From Verrucomicrobiota bacterium (GTDB lineage Bacteria > Verrucomicrobiota > Verrucomicrobiia > Opitutales > Opitutaceae): a stretch of 44,070 bases of DNA. Positions 26,624-35,276 of the stretch are shown in pieces. The notes beneath the pieces are model-generated. The model did not search any database and was not told the origin of the DNA. It saw only the letters and a program-made list of their open reading frames with translations. The position numbers and the translations under genes are program-made. Where the stretch lies: the NCBI GenBank assembly GCA_030604905.1, contig JAUVVA010000019.1:1-44070 (forward strand), read 5' to 3'. How positions within the stretch are numbered: the first letter of the stretch is position 1; the number at the start of each line of letters is the position of its first letter.

Positions 26624-29464
26624 ATGTCACTCGATCACGTCGGCCAACGTTGTGTCAGCGAACGCGAACCCGAGCTGGGCCTCGGCCTCGTCGCGGAGCT
26701 GGATCGCGCGCGAATCACGGTGGAGTTTCCCGCCACCCGGGAGCGGCGCATCTACGCGCGCGGCACGCCCGTGCTCAAGCGCGTGCGCTTCGGCGTGGGC
26801 GAGACGGTCGCCGACCGCGCGGGGACGAGTTTCGCCATCGAGGAGATCGTCGAGGAGGCCGGCCTGCTCGTCTATGTCGGCGGCGGCAAACGCGTGCCGG
26901 AGGACCGCATCTCCGACATCACCAGCGTCGGCTCGCCGACCGAGCGCCTGCTCTCCGGCCAGGCCGATCCCTCGGAGGTCTTCGAGCTGCGCCTGCGCAC
27001 GCTGCGCGCGCAGGCCCGCATCCGCCAGTCCGAGCTGCGCGGCTTTCTCGGCGGGCGCCTCGAGCTCATCCCGCACCAGTTCTACATCCTGCACGAGGTC
27101 TCCAACCGTCAGATTCCCCGCGTGCTGCTCGCCGACGAGGTGGGCCTCGGCAAGACCATCGAGGCCTGCCTCATCGTGCAGCGCCTCCTGGTCACCGGGC
27201 GCGCGGCGCGCGTGCTCGTGCTCGTGCCCGAGCCGCTGATGCACCAGTGGTTCGTCGAGCTGCTGCGCCGCTTCAACCTCTGGTTCACCCTCTTCGACGC
27301 GCAACGCTGCCTCGATCAGGAGGCGGCGGAGCCGGAGAAAAACCCCTTCCTCTCCGCACAGCTCGGCCTCGCGGCGGTCGGCTTCCTCGCTCACGACGAG
27401 AAGCGCGCCGAGCAGGTGGTCGCCGCCGGGTGGGATCTCGTGGTGGTCGACGAGGCGCACCACCTCGCCTGGTCGCCGGAGGGCGCCAGCCCGGAATACG
27501 CGCTCGTGGAGAAACTCGCCGCGAAATCGCCCGGCTTGATGCTGCTCACCGCCACGCCCACGCAGCTCGGCCAGGCCGGCCACTTCGCGCGGCTGCGCCT
27601 GCTCGATCCGGCGCGTTACGACGATCTCGAACGTTTCCTCGCCGACGCCGAGCGCTTCGGCGCCGTGGCGGGCGTGGCCGAGAAACTCGCCGAGGGCAAA
27701 AAGCTGCTCGCGCGCGACCAGGCCACCTTGCGCGAGATCTTCGACCGCGATCCGGAGCGCCTCGCCGAGCACCTCGCCGCGCTCGAGGCCGGCAAGCCCG
27801 GCGCGCGCGAGGCCTTGCTCCGCACGCTGCTCGACCAGCACGGCACCGGCCGCGTGGTCTTCCGCAACACCCGCGCCGCGATGAGCGGTTTCCCCAGGCG
27901 CAAATACCTGCCCGCGCCGGTGGAGGGCGCCACACCCGCGCTGTTGGAGCGCGTCGCGCGCGAGCTGGCGGCCGAGGAGGGCGGCGACATCTCGGCCATC
28001 CGCTACGCCTTCAAGGACGACCCGCGGATCGACTGGCTGGTGGACTTCCTCAAGAAGGTCTCACCGGCCAAGGTCCTGCTCATCTGCCGCTCCGAGCGCA
28101 AGGCGCTCGCGATCGAGGCCGCGGTGAAGGACCGCGTGAACTTCAAGATCGGGCTCTTCCACGAAGGCCTGCCACTCGTGCAACGCGACCGGCAGGCGGC
28201 CTGGTTTGCCGAGCCGGAGGGCGCGCAGCTCCTGCTCTGCTCGGAGATCGGCAGCGAGGGGCGCAATTTCCAGTTCGCGCACCATCTCGTGCTCTTCGAC
28301 CTGCCGCTCAACCCGGGCGTGGTGGAGCAGCGCATCGGGCGCCTCGACCGCATCGGCCAGACCGAGACCATCCGCGTGCACGTGCCCTACCTGGTCGGCG
28401 CCGCCGACGAGTGCGTGGCCGAGTGGTATCACCGCGGCCTCGGCGCGCTCGAGACCCCGCTGCAGGCGGGCGACGATTACCACGCGGCTTTTCGCGAGCG
28501 CCTGCTCGAACTCGCGGTCAACTGCGTCGACAAGCGCTCGCGCACCACGCCGGAGCAACTCGACGCGCTCGTGGCCGACACCCGGGCCTTCCACGCCAAG
28601 CTCACGGAAAAGTTGCGCAAGGGCCGCGACCGCCTGCTCGAGCTGAACTCCTTCGACCGCCCCGTCGCCGAGCGGGTGATCGAGAAGGTGCGCGCGGCCG
28701 ACGCCGACCCGTTTTTGCGCCGCTTCCTGCACGACCTGCTCGACCACTTCGGCGTGCGGGTGAAGGAGCACGAGGAGGGCGACGTGACGCTCGACGCGGC
28801 CCAGGCCTACGTGGAGGGCTTCCCCGCCATCCCCCGCGACGGTCTGCTCGCCACCTACGACCGGCGGCGCGCGATCGCCCGCGAGGACATCGCCTTCCTC
28901 TCCGCGGATCATCCGCTCGTGCAGGACAGCATCGACCTGCTGGTCGACTCGCCCGCCGGCACCACGGCCTTCTGCACCCTGGCGTCGGCCAAGCCGAACC
29001 TGCTGCTCGAGGCGGTCTTCGTGCTCGAGACCGTCGCGGACGCGCGCTGGCAGGTGGACCGCTTCCTCGCGCCCACGCCGGTGCGCGTGTTGCTCGACAT
29101 CCACGGTCGCGACCTGAGCGACGACGAGGACACGGACGCGGCGCTGGAGGAGATCGAGGACGCGCCCCTGCCGCGCTTCCTGGAGAAACCGGGCTTCAAC
29201 GCGCACCTCCTCAAGAACCTCGTGGAGGCGGCGACGGAGAAGGCTCAGGAACGCACCAAGGGGCTCAAGCAAGCGGCGCGCGAAGCCGCGGCGGCGGCCC
29301 TGACGGCGGAGCTGCAACGCCTGGTCGATCTGGCCAAGGTCAACGACCACGTGAGCCCGAGGGAGATCGAGCTCGCGAAACGCCAGGTGCTGCAAACGCG
29401 GACCGCCATCGAGCAGGCGCGGCTCCGGCTCGACTCGCTGCGGATGATCGTCGCGGGAAATTAG
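26624..29464 (+). CDS. rapA: RapA-like SNF2-family ATPase (RNA polymerase recycling helicase)
   Basis: A 946-residue SNF2/Swi2 ATPase close in length to E. coli RapA (968 aa), which recycles stalled RNA polymerase. N-terminal SH3-like segments (about 1-120) precede helicase lobe 1: motif I DEVGLGKT (171-178), [25 protein letters not shown] (about 276-280), LLTATP. Lobe 2 holds [16 protein letters not shown] and the arginine-finger motif [10 protein letters not shown] (about 570). A long helical C-terminal part with RapA-like spacing follows. DEAHH rather than DEAH is normal in RapA. I placed the start at the ATG 26624, directly before the recognisable [21 protein letters not shown]; a frame open for a further 900 bp upstream overlaps the divergent SDR gene and is rejected. 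Confidence 0.9.
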   Translation: MSLDHVGQRCVSEREPELGLGLVAELDRARITVEFPATRERRIYARGTPVLKRVRFGVGETVADRAGTSFAIEEIVEEAGLLVYVGGGKRVPEDRISDITSVGSPTERLLSGQADPSEVFELRLRTLRAQARIRQSELRGFLGGRLELIPHQFYILHEVSNRQIPRVLLADEVGLGKTIEACLIVQRLLVTGRAARVLVLVPEPLMHQWFVELLRRFNLWFTLFDAQRCLDQEAAEPEKNPFLSAQLGLAAVGFLAHDEKRAEQVVAAGWDLVVVDEAHHLAWSPEGASPEYALVEKLAAKSPGLMLLTATPTQLGQAGHFARLRLLDPARYDDLERFLADAERFGAVAGVAEKLAEGKKLLARDQATLREIFDRDPERLAEHLAALEAGKPGAREALLRTLLDQHGTGRVVFRNTRAAMSGFPRRKYLPAPVEGATPALLERVARELAAEEGGDISAIRYAFKDDPRIDWLVDFLKKVSPAKVLLICRSERKALAIEAAVKDRVNFKIGLFHEGLPLVQRDRQAAWFAEPEGAQLLLCSEIGSEGRNFQFAHHLVLFDLPLNPGVVEQRIGRLDRIGQTETIRVHVPYLVGAADECVAEWYHRGLGALETPLQAGDDYHAAFRERLLELAVNCVDKRSRTTPEQLDALVADTRAFHAKLTEKLRKGRDRLLELNSFDRPVAERVIEKVRAADADPFLRRFLHDLLDHFGVRVKEHEEGDVTLDAAQAYVEGFPAIPRDGLLATYDRRRAIAREDIAFLSADHPLVQDSIDLLVDSPAGTTAFCTLASAKPNLLLEAVFVLETVADARWQVDRFLAPTPVRVLLDIHGRDLSDDEDTDAALEEIEDAPLPRFLEKPGFNAHLLKNLVEAATEKAQERTKGLKQAAREAAAAALTAELQRLVDLAKVNDHVSPREIELAKRQVLQTRTAIEQARLRLDSLRMIVAGN

Positions 29465-29534
29465 CCCGCGTGTTTCGCCCTAAATTCGGCCATGCCCGAG
29501 GCGTCGACGCGGGCGGCATCCGCAAGCGGACGCC

Positions 29535-30749
29535 CTACCGCGAGCCTGCGCTTGCCGGCGCGGGCTCAAGGCGCAGGAGGCGACCGGCCTGCTCGTCGGT
29601 GAGCACGTAGAGGTGGCCGTCCGGGCCCTGGCGCACGTCGCGGACGCGTTGTCCGATGGGCAGGGATTCCTGCCCGAGCACGCGCCCCTCGGCGTCGAGG
29701 CGGATGCGACGCACCTCCTTGCCCACCAGACCGCCGGAGAAGAGGTCGCCGCGCCACTCGGGGAAGGCCTCGCCGGTGTAGAAGGCGAGGCCGCTCGGCG
29801 CCTGCGCGGGCGTCCAGACCACGAGCGGGTCGACCATGCCAGGCCGGCTGGTTTCGCGGCTGATGGTGCCGAAGGTGTATTCGATGCTGTAGGTGACGAG
29901 CGGCCAGCCGAAGTTGGCCCCGGGCGCGAGCAGGTTGAGCTCGTCGCCACCCCGTGCGCCGTGCTCGTTGGCCCAGATGCGTCCGCTGACGGGATCGCGC
30001 GCGATGCCCTGGATGTTGCGATGACCGTAGGACCAGACGAGCGGGTCGGCGCCGGCGCGGCCGACAAAAGGATTGTCCGGCGGAGCGGAACCATCGTCGC
30101 GCAGGCGAAGCACCTTGCCGAGCTGGCTGCCGAGCATCTGGGCCTGTTCGCGGACGAGCGCGCCGTCGAGGCGCGTGGGCGGGTTGCCGCCGTCGCCGAG
30201 GGCGAGGAGCAGGGTGCCGTCGGGCAGCCAGAGCATGCGCGAGCCGAAATGCTGGAAGCGCGGCTTCAGGGGCGTGACGGCATGCACGAGCTCGATGTCG
30301 CGGAGCGCGGTGGCGTCTTCGGAGAGGCGGCCGCGCACGAGGCGCGTGCCGTTGGCCTCGCGCGTGCCGGCGGCATAGGTGAGGTAGACGAAACGGTTTT
30401 GGGCGAAATCCGGGTGCAGGCTCACGTCCATCAGGCCGCCTTGGTTGATGGCGACGAGATCGGCGAGGCCGTCGAGGGGCTTGGCGACCAGGGCTCCGTC
30501 GCGCAGGAGCCGGAGACGGCCGGGCCGCTCGGTGATCAAGGCCTCGCCGGAGGGCAGCCAGACGATGGCCCAAGGATGCTCGAGGCCGCCGACCACGGGC
30601 ACGGCGCGCCAGCCGGTGGCGACGGGCGCGGAGCCCGTGGGGACGATGGGCCCGGAGGGGGTGCGCATCATCCAGGCGGCGGTGCCGGCGAGGAGGAAAA
30701 GCGCGAGGACCAAAACCCAGGCAAGTCGGCGGCGGGCGGCGGTTTTCAT
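29535..30749 (-). CDS. PQQ-dependent sugar dehydrogenase-like beta-propeller protein
   Basis: A 404-residue secreted or membrane-anchored protein of the soluble glucose/sorbosone dehydrogenase (GSDH/YliI) family. Residues 1-28 (RRRLAWVLVLALFLLAGTAAWMM) form a signal anchor. The six-blade propeller begins VVGGLEHPWAIVWLPSGEALITERPGRLRLL; downstream come GGLMDVSLHPDF, FGSRMLWLPDGTLLLALGDGGN, GKVLRLRDDGS, VWSYGHRNIQGIARDP and WANEHGARGGDELNLLAPGANFGWP, all family landmarks. These bind PQQ and Ca2+ in the family. The substrate is a free sugar but not identified. The ATG at 30749 gives a good signal; a longer frame upstream is rejected. It is divergent from polX. Confidence 0.9.
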   Translation of the reverse strand: MKTAARRRLAWVLVLALFLLAGTAAWMMRTPSGPIVPTGSAPVATGWRAVPVVGGLEHPWAIVWLPSGEALITERPGRLRLLRDGALVAKPLDGLADLVAINQGGLMDVSLHPDFAQNRFVYLTYAAGTREANGTRLVRGRLSEDATALRDIELVHAVTPLKPRFQHFGSRMLWLPDGTLLLALGDGGNPPTRLDGALVREQAQMLGSQLGKVLRLRDDGSAPPDNPFVGRAGADPLVWSYGHRNIQGIARDPVSGRIWANEHGARGGDELNLLAPGANFGWPLVTYSIEYTFGTISRETSRPGMVDPLVVWTPAQAPSGLAFYTGEAFPEWRGDLFSGGLVGKEVRRIRLDAEGRVLGQESLPIGQRVRDVRQGPDGHLYVLTDEQAGRLLRLEPAPASAGSR

Positions 30750-30864
30750 GCGGGAGGCTAGGCGCTTGCCCCGGTGCGTCAAGGGGGCCGACTCCGGATG
30801 AGGGGCCGACAAGGGAGGCGCGGCCGGGGATTGACGCCGCCCGCGCGGTGCATGCGCTGCCCGC

Positions 30865-32697
30865 ATGACCAAGAACGAGATCGCCGCGGTGCTGGAGGAG
30901 ATCGGGCTCCTGCTCGAGCTGGAGGGGGAGAATCCTTTCAAGACCCGCGCCTACCAAAACGGTGCGCGGGCGCTGGAGGCGATGGAGGGCGACGAGTTTT
31001 CCGCGCGCGTGGCGGCGGGCACGCTCGGCGAGTTGAAGGGCTTCGGCGAGGCGCTGGTCGACAAGATCACCAAGCTGCATGCGGCGAGCGAGCCGGCCGG
31101 GCTGGAGTTTTACGCCAAGCTGCGCGCGCGCATCCCGGACGGCGTGATCGCGCTGCTCGAGGTGCCGGGACTGGGGCCGAAGAAGATCAAGGCGCTGCGC
31201 GAGCAGCTCGGCGTGGAGTCGCCGGAGCAGCTGGAGGCGGCGTGCAAGGCCGGGCGCGTGGCCGGTCTCGCGGGCTTCGGCGAGAAGACGCAGGCGAAGC
31301 TGCTCGAGGGTCTGGCCAACCGCGCCGCCTACGGGAAGCGCCACCTCTGGTGGGACGCGGCCGCGGTGGCCGGGCCCATCGTCGCGGGGCTGCGCGCGCT
31401 GCCGCAGGTGCGGCGCGCGGAGGCCGCGGGCTCCTTGCGGCGCGGCGTGGAGACCGTGGGAGATCTCGATTTCATCGTGGCGGCGGACGTGGGCGAGGCG
31501 GGCGCGGTGACGGCGATCACCGAGTGGTTTTGCACGCAGGCCGGAGTGAAGGAGGTGACGGCGCGCGGGGAGACGAAGGCCAGCGTGCGCTTCGCGAGCG
31601 GTCTTCAGGCGGACCTGCGCATCGTGCCGGAGGAGCAGTTCGCCTTCGCGCTGCACCACTTCACGGGCTCGAAGGATCACAACGTGGCGATGCGGCAGCG
31701 GGCGCTCGCGCGCGGACTCTCGCTCTCGGAGTGGGGCCTCGTGCCGGAGGCCGGCGAGGGCACGGCGAAGGAAAAGGCGGAGCGCGGGCTGAGCCTGCGC
31801 GCCGAGACGGAGGCGGAATTGTTCGCGCACCTCGGGATGGATTTCGTGCCGCCGGAGCTGCGCGAGGCGATGGGGGAGATCGAGGCGGCCGCGCTGGCGC
31901 GCGAGACGACCAAGGACCAGGCCCGCGGGCCGGGCGCGCGCGCCCTGCTGCCGCGCTTGATCGAGCCCGGCGACCTGCGCGGGGCCTTTCACAACCACAC
32001 GACCGAGTCGGACGGGCGCAACACGCTCTCGGAGATGGTCGCGGCGGCGAGCGCGCTGGGCTGGGCTTACCTCGGGATCGCGGACCACTCGAAGGCTTCG
32101 TTTCAGGCGCGGGGCCTGGACGAGGCGCGGCTTGCGGCGCAGGTGGCGGCGGTGCGAAAGCTAAACGCCAGCGGTCAGGCGGGTCTGCGGGTGTTTGCCG
32201 GCGTGGAGTGCGACATCCTGCCGGACGGACGGCTCGACTACGACGACGCCACCTTCGCCGCGCTCGGGCTCGACTACGTGGTGGTCTCGGTCCACAGCGC
32301 GATGACCCAGGGCGAGGAGGAGATGACGCGGCGCATCATCCGCGCGATCGAGCACCCGCGGGCGACGATGCTGGGCCACGCCACCGGGCGTATCCTGTTG
32401 CGGCGGGAGGGCTACAAGGTCGATCTCGCGAAGGTCATCGACGCGGCGATCGCGAATCGGGTTATCATCGAGCTCAACGCGCACCCCAACCGGCTCGACC
32501 TCGACTGGCGTTGGTGGCGGCGCGCGGCGGAGCGCGGCCTGATGTGCGCGATCAACCCCGACGCCCACGACGCCGAGGGCCTGGCGCACGTGGCCGAGGG
32601 CGTGCGCGTGGCGCGCAAGGGCTGGCTGGAGCCCGAGCAAGTGCTCAACACCCGCGACGTGGCGGGCGTGGAGCGCTGGTTCGCCGAGCGCAGGTGA
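30865..32697 (+). CDS. polX: DNA polymerase X with PHP domain
   Basis: A 610-residue bacterial family X polymerase for base-excision and gap-filling repair. The N-terminal HhH/8-kDa region has [16 protein letters not shown] and two helix-hairpin-helix segments ([24 protein letters not shown]). The nucleotidyltransferase centre is [15 protein letters not shown] (around residue 190-205) with the third Asp in DLRIV. The C-terminal PHP phosphoesterase domain (from ~370) shows [50 protein letters not shown] and [13 protein letters not shown], so its metal site looks complete. Start ATG 30865 is certain from [25 protein letters not shown]. Confidence 0.95.
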   Translation: MTKNEIAAVLEEIGLLLELEGENPFKTRAYQNGARALEAMEGDEFSARVAAGTLGELKGFGEALVDKITKLHAASEPAGLEFYAKLRARIPDGVIALLEVPGLGPKKIKALREQLGVESPEQLEAACKAGRVAGLAGFGEKTQAKLLEGLANRAAYGKRHLWWDAAAVAGPIVAGLRALPQVRRAEAAGSLRRGVETVGDLDFIVAADVGEAGAVTAITEWFCTQAGVKEVTARGETKASVRFASGLQADLRIVPEEQFAFALHHFTGSKDHNVAMRQRALARGLSLSEWGLVPEAGEGTAKEKAERGLSLRAETEAELFAHLGMDFVPPELREAMGEIEAAALARETTKDQARGPGARALLPRLIEPGDLRGAFHNHTTESDGRNTLSEMVAAASALGWAYLGIADHSKASFQARGLDEARLAAQVAAVRKLNASGQAGLRVFAGVECDILPDGRLDYDDATFAALGLDYVVVSVHSAMTQGEEEMTRRIIRAIEHPRATMLGHATGRILLRREGYKVDLAKVIDAAIANRVIIELNAHPNRLDLDWRWWRRAAERGLMCAINPDAHDAEGLAHVAEGVRVARKGWLEPEQVLNTRDVAGVERWFAERR

Positions 32698-33004
32698 ACG
32701 ATGCGGCCGCTTGACCGTTGCCTCCCAAGCGCACCGGTCGGGGAAGGGTCGGAGTTGGCGGCGGGGGGCCGTGGTGTCGGCCCGGGGGACTTGGTCTGTG
32801 CCGCGACGCGGGGAGAGAGCTTGGGCGAACGGGGCGCCGGCACGACGGAGCGCGTGGGGTGCATTCGGAGGGACGCGGGGGCCGAACCCCATTGCCACGC
32901 GGAGCCCGGGCCCGGTTGGGCGGCGGACCAAGCGAGGTTATGCTGGAGGGTCAACGGGACCCCCGGGGTCCTGCATCCCTAAAACCCTAAAACACCACCT
33001 ACAC
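32698..33004 (+). other. Intergenic region upstream of the YsnF-type gene
   Basis: 307 bp without a supportable gene; open frames here are low-complexity. It holds a possible promoter (TTGGGC, 17 bp, TATGCT at 32916-32944) and a small palindrome GGACCCC-C-GGGGTCC (about 32951-32965) in the leader. Confidence 0.5.
32916..32944 (+). promoter_or_regulatory. Candidate promoter of the YsnF-like gene
   Basis: TTGGGC (32916-32921), 17-bp spacer, TATGCT (32939-32944), about 60 bp before the start codon. Only the -10 is a good match; stress genes of this kind may instead use an alternative sigma factor. Confidence 0.35.
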
Positions 33005-34048
33005 ATGAGTGCGAAAGACAATCAGCAGCAGGACGCGAATCGCGATCCCATGACCGGCGAACCCCGCTCGCATCCCGTCGGCACGGGCTTGGGCGCGGCG
33101 GCGGGCGGAGCGGCCGCGGGCGCGGCCACCGGCACCGTGGCCGGTCCGGTCGGCACCACCATCGGAGCCGCGGCCGGCGCCGTGGTCGGCGGCCTCGCGG
33201 GCAAGGCCACCGCCGAGAAGTTTAATCCCACCGAAGCCGGCGAGATGCGCCGCTTCCTCGACTACACCGTCGTCGACCGCGAGGACTCCCGGATCGGCAC
33301 CATCGACGCCGTCTGGCAGGACCACAGCAACCAGCCCGCCTATGTGGCCGTGCGCACCGGTTGGCTCGGCTTTGGCAAGGCGCACGTCGTGCCGGCCCAG
33401 CGCGCCGAGGTGAACGAGTCCAAGAAAACCGTCCGCCTCCCCTACCTGGCCGACGAGATCAAGAGCGCGCCGAGCTTCGACTCCCAGGAGGACATCACCG
33501 AGGAGGCCGAATACACCATTTCGTCCCACTACGGGATCGGCCGCGATTGGAACCAGCCGATGCGCGGCTCCGAGGGCTACGAGGGCCGCGAGCGGGAAGA
33601 CCTGCGCGAGATCGACACCACGACCACGGCCGAGCCGACCATGCAAGCCGGCGAGCGCGACGAGGCCCGGATGCGCTTGAACCAGGAGCAGGTGGAGGTG
33701 GGTAAGCGCGAGGTGCAGTATGGCGGCGTGCGCCTGCGCAAGGTCGTGCGCACCGAGACGGTCAACGTGCCCGTCGAGCTGCAGCGCGAGGAGATCCACC
33801 TCGAGCGCACGCCGGTGAGCGGCGAAGTGACGGCCGATTCCGACATCGGCATGACGCGCGACGGCGAGGACATCTTCATTCCCCTCCGCCGCGAGGAGGC
33901 CGTGATCGAGAAGTCGATCGCCGCCAGCGAGGAAGTGCGCGTGTCGAAACGTCGCGAGACCGAGCGCGAGAACGTGCGCGAGGAGGTGCGCCGCGAGGAC
34001 GTGCAGATCGAGCACGAGACCGGCGCCGGCGGCGAGCGTCGCCTCTAA
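33005..34048 (+). CDS. YsnF/AvaK-type stress protein (PRC-barrel + DUF2382)
   Basis: A 347-residue protein built of three parts. Residues ~25-72 are a glycine-zipper (GTGLGAAAGGAAAGAATGTVAG and GTTIGAAAGAVVGGLAGK) of the kind that can insert in membranes. Residues ~79-150 are a PRC-barrel (LDYTVVDREDSRIGTIDAVWQD; YVAVRTGWLGFGKAHVVPA). Residues ~223-338 are a DUF2382/YsnF domain, with two antiparallel repeats of the sort LNQEQVEVGKREVQYGGVRLRKVVRTETVNVPVEL and IFIPLRREEAVIEKSIAASEEVRVSKRRE. These proteins are stress-linked in Bacillus and cyanobacteria, but their job is unknown. The ATG at 33005 is preferred over a longer frame. A strong terminator follows. Confidence 0.88.
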   Translation: MSAKDNQQQDANRDPMTGEPRSHPVGTGLGAAAGGAAAGAATGTVAGPVGTTIGAAAGAVVGGLAGKATAEKFNPTEAGEMRRFLDYTVVDREDSRIGTIDAVWQDHSNQPAYVAVRTGWLGFGKAHVVPAQRAEVNESKKTVRLPYLADEIKSAPSFDSQEDITEEAEYTISSHYGIGRDWNQPMRGSEGYEGREREDLREIDTTTTAEPTMQAGERDEARMRLNQEQVEVGKREVQYGGVRLRKVVRTETVNVPVELQREEIHLERTPVSGEVTADSDIGMTRDGEDIFIPLRREEAVIEKSIAASEEVRVSKRRETERENVREEVRREDVQIEHETGAGGERRL

Positions 34049-34091
34049 GCCGCGCCCCTTCGGTCGGCATCTCCCCTTCGGTTTTCGGAAC

Positions 34092-34126
34092 AGCGCGCCG
34101 CAGACGCTTCGGCGCGCTTTTTCTTT
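34092..34126 (+). terminator. Intrinsic terminator after the YsnF-type gene
   Basis: AGCGCGCCG (34092-34100) pairs with CGGCGCGCT (34110-34118), followed by TTTTTCTTTT. The 9-bp stem is perfect. Confidence 0.88.
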
Positions 34127-34164
34127 TGCGGCTTTCCGCGCTCCTCAGCCGCCTGGAGTCACCG

Positions 34165-34602
34165 CTAGGCCGAGGCCTCGCGGGAGCCTTTGCGCTGCGT
34201 CGCGCCGGCGCCTTTGGCCACCCGGCCGGCGAAAGGTGCGGTGGTCTGATCTTCGCCATCCGCGGACGAAGCCATCTCCGGGTGGAGCGTGTTCCTCACC
34301 ATCCGTCGCAGCGCGCGCGACGACACCCGCACATTCGCCGAGAGACGCCAGAAACCCCGGTTCGCCGGGTGATGGGCAAACTCCTCGACCTCGTAGGAGA
34401 ACTCGCGAAAGCGCCGCAAGCGTCCCACGCTCCGCACAAAATCCAGATCCGCCGCGAAATAATTCGGCCAGAGGAAACGCACCAAGGGAGCCACCAGACG
34501 CGCGTGAGGATAAAGGCAGCGACTCAGGACCACATCCGTATAACGCTCCGGCGCGATGCCCTGTGTTTCGCAATAGAGTTCGGCAAAGGTCTTTTCGGTC
34601 AT
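34165..34602 (-). CDS. Hypothetical protein, 145 aa
   Basis: A soluble 145-residue protein of no family I recognise. It begins MTEKTFAELYCETQGIAPERY with a non-random, helix-favouring composition, contains LYPHARLVAPLVRFLWPNYFAADLDFVRSVGRLRRFREF (aromatic, Arg-rich, hydrophobic), then EVEEFAHHPANRGFWRLSANVRVSSRALRRMVRNTL. The C-terminal ~35 residues are low-complexity. The WPNYFAADLDFV segment looks like a conserved core rather than chance. A start at 34602 is preceded by a purine-rich CTCCC-type complement only, so the RBS is unclear. It sits between the YsnF-type gene (convergent) and the light-sensing operon (same strand, ~200 bp upstream). Confidence 0.7.
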   Translation of the reverse strand: MTEKTFAELYCETQGIAPERYTDVVLSRCLYPHARLVAPLVRFLWPNYFAADLDFVRSVGRLRRFREFSYEVEEFAHHPANRGFWRLSANVRVSSRALRRMVRNTLHPEMASSADGEDQTTAPFAGRVAKGAGATQRKGSREASA

Positions 34603-34808
34603 GACGGAGGGGGAGGTTTTTTGGGCCGGGGTGAGGAAGAAACCGAAGTCGCTAAACCGGAGCCTGCCAAATCAGGCCCTTAGCTCAACCGTCAACCGAC
34701 CGGGCCGCCTAGGCAAGTGTGTCTGGTGAAACTTTCCCATGACGCCATAGGCCGATTCTCCCTCTTCTAGGTATTAAACCCTAACCGCCCCTGCGCCACC
34801 GGGACACC

Positions 34809-35276
34809 TCACTCGCCCACTCCGCTCCCCGCGTCGCTCAGCCAGCGCTCCCGCCAGCCCTGCACCGTTTCCACGAAACCCAGCAGCCCCACCGGCTTCA
34901 CAAAGTATCCGTCCGCCCCCAGTCGCTCCGCTTCCGAGCGGTCCTTTTCCTGGTTCGACATGCTCACGATCAGCACCGGCAACCCGACGAACTCCGGCCG
35001 CGCCCGCACCCAGGCCAATACCTCCAGCCCCGAACAACGCGGCATGGACAGATCGAGCAACACCAGCGCCGGCAGGGGAAAGCGCCCTCGATCCGCGAAT
35101 TCGCCTTCGCCCGAAAGATACCGGATCGCCTCCTCCCCGTCCTGCACCACGTTCAAACGCTGCGCCATCTTCGCGCGGCGCCAGCAGAGATTCATCAGCA
35201 CGGCGTCATTCTCGTCGTTCTCGGCGTAAAGCACCACCTGAGCGACCGGCGCGCCTGATTGAAAAGCTTGGTTCAT
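34809..35276 (-). CDS. Single-domain response regulator (second of the phytochrome cluster)
   Basis: A 155-residue CheY/Rcp1-like receiver with no output domain. The acidic pocket is AENDEND, the phospho-acceptor is Asp75 in LVLLDLSMP, the signal Ser/Thr is in LIVSMSNQ, and the conserved Lys is in YFVKPVG. The start ATG overlaps the stop of the upstream kinase gene by 4 bp (ATGA, 35273-35276), so it should be translated with it and is its most likely phosphotransfer partner. The 12-residue N-terminal extension (MNQAFQSGAPVA) is variable. Such free receivers relay phosphoryl groups or dock on other proteins. Confidence 0.93.
   Translation of the reverse strand: MNQAFQSGAPVAQVVLYAENDENDAVLMNLCWRRAKMAQRLNVVQDGEEAIRYLSGEGEFADRGRFPLPALVLLDLSMPRCSGLEVLAWVRARPEFVGLPVLIVSMSNQEKDRSEAERLGADGYFVKPVGLLGFVETVQGWRERWLSDAGSGVGE

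Noticed and set aside
32701-32990. Three overlapping small frames upstream of the YsnF-type gene
   Set aside because: Different phases, low-complexity products, no conserved start or stop relation to neighbours.
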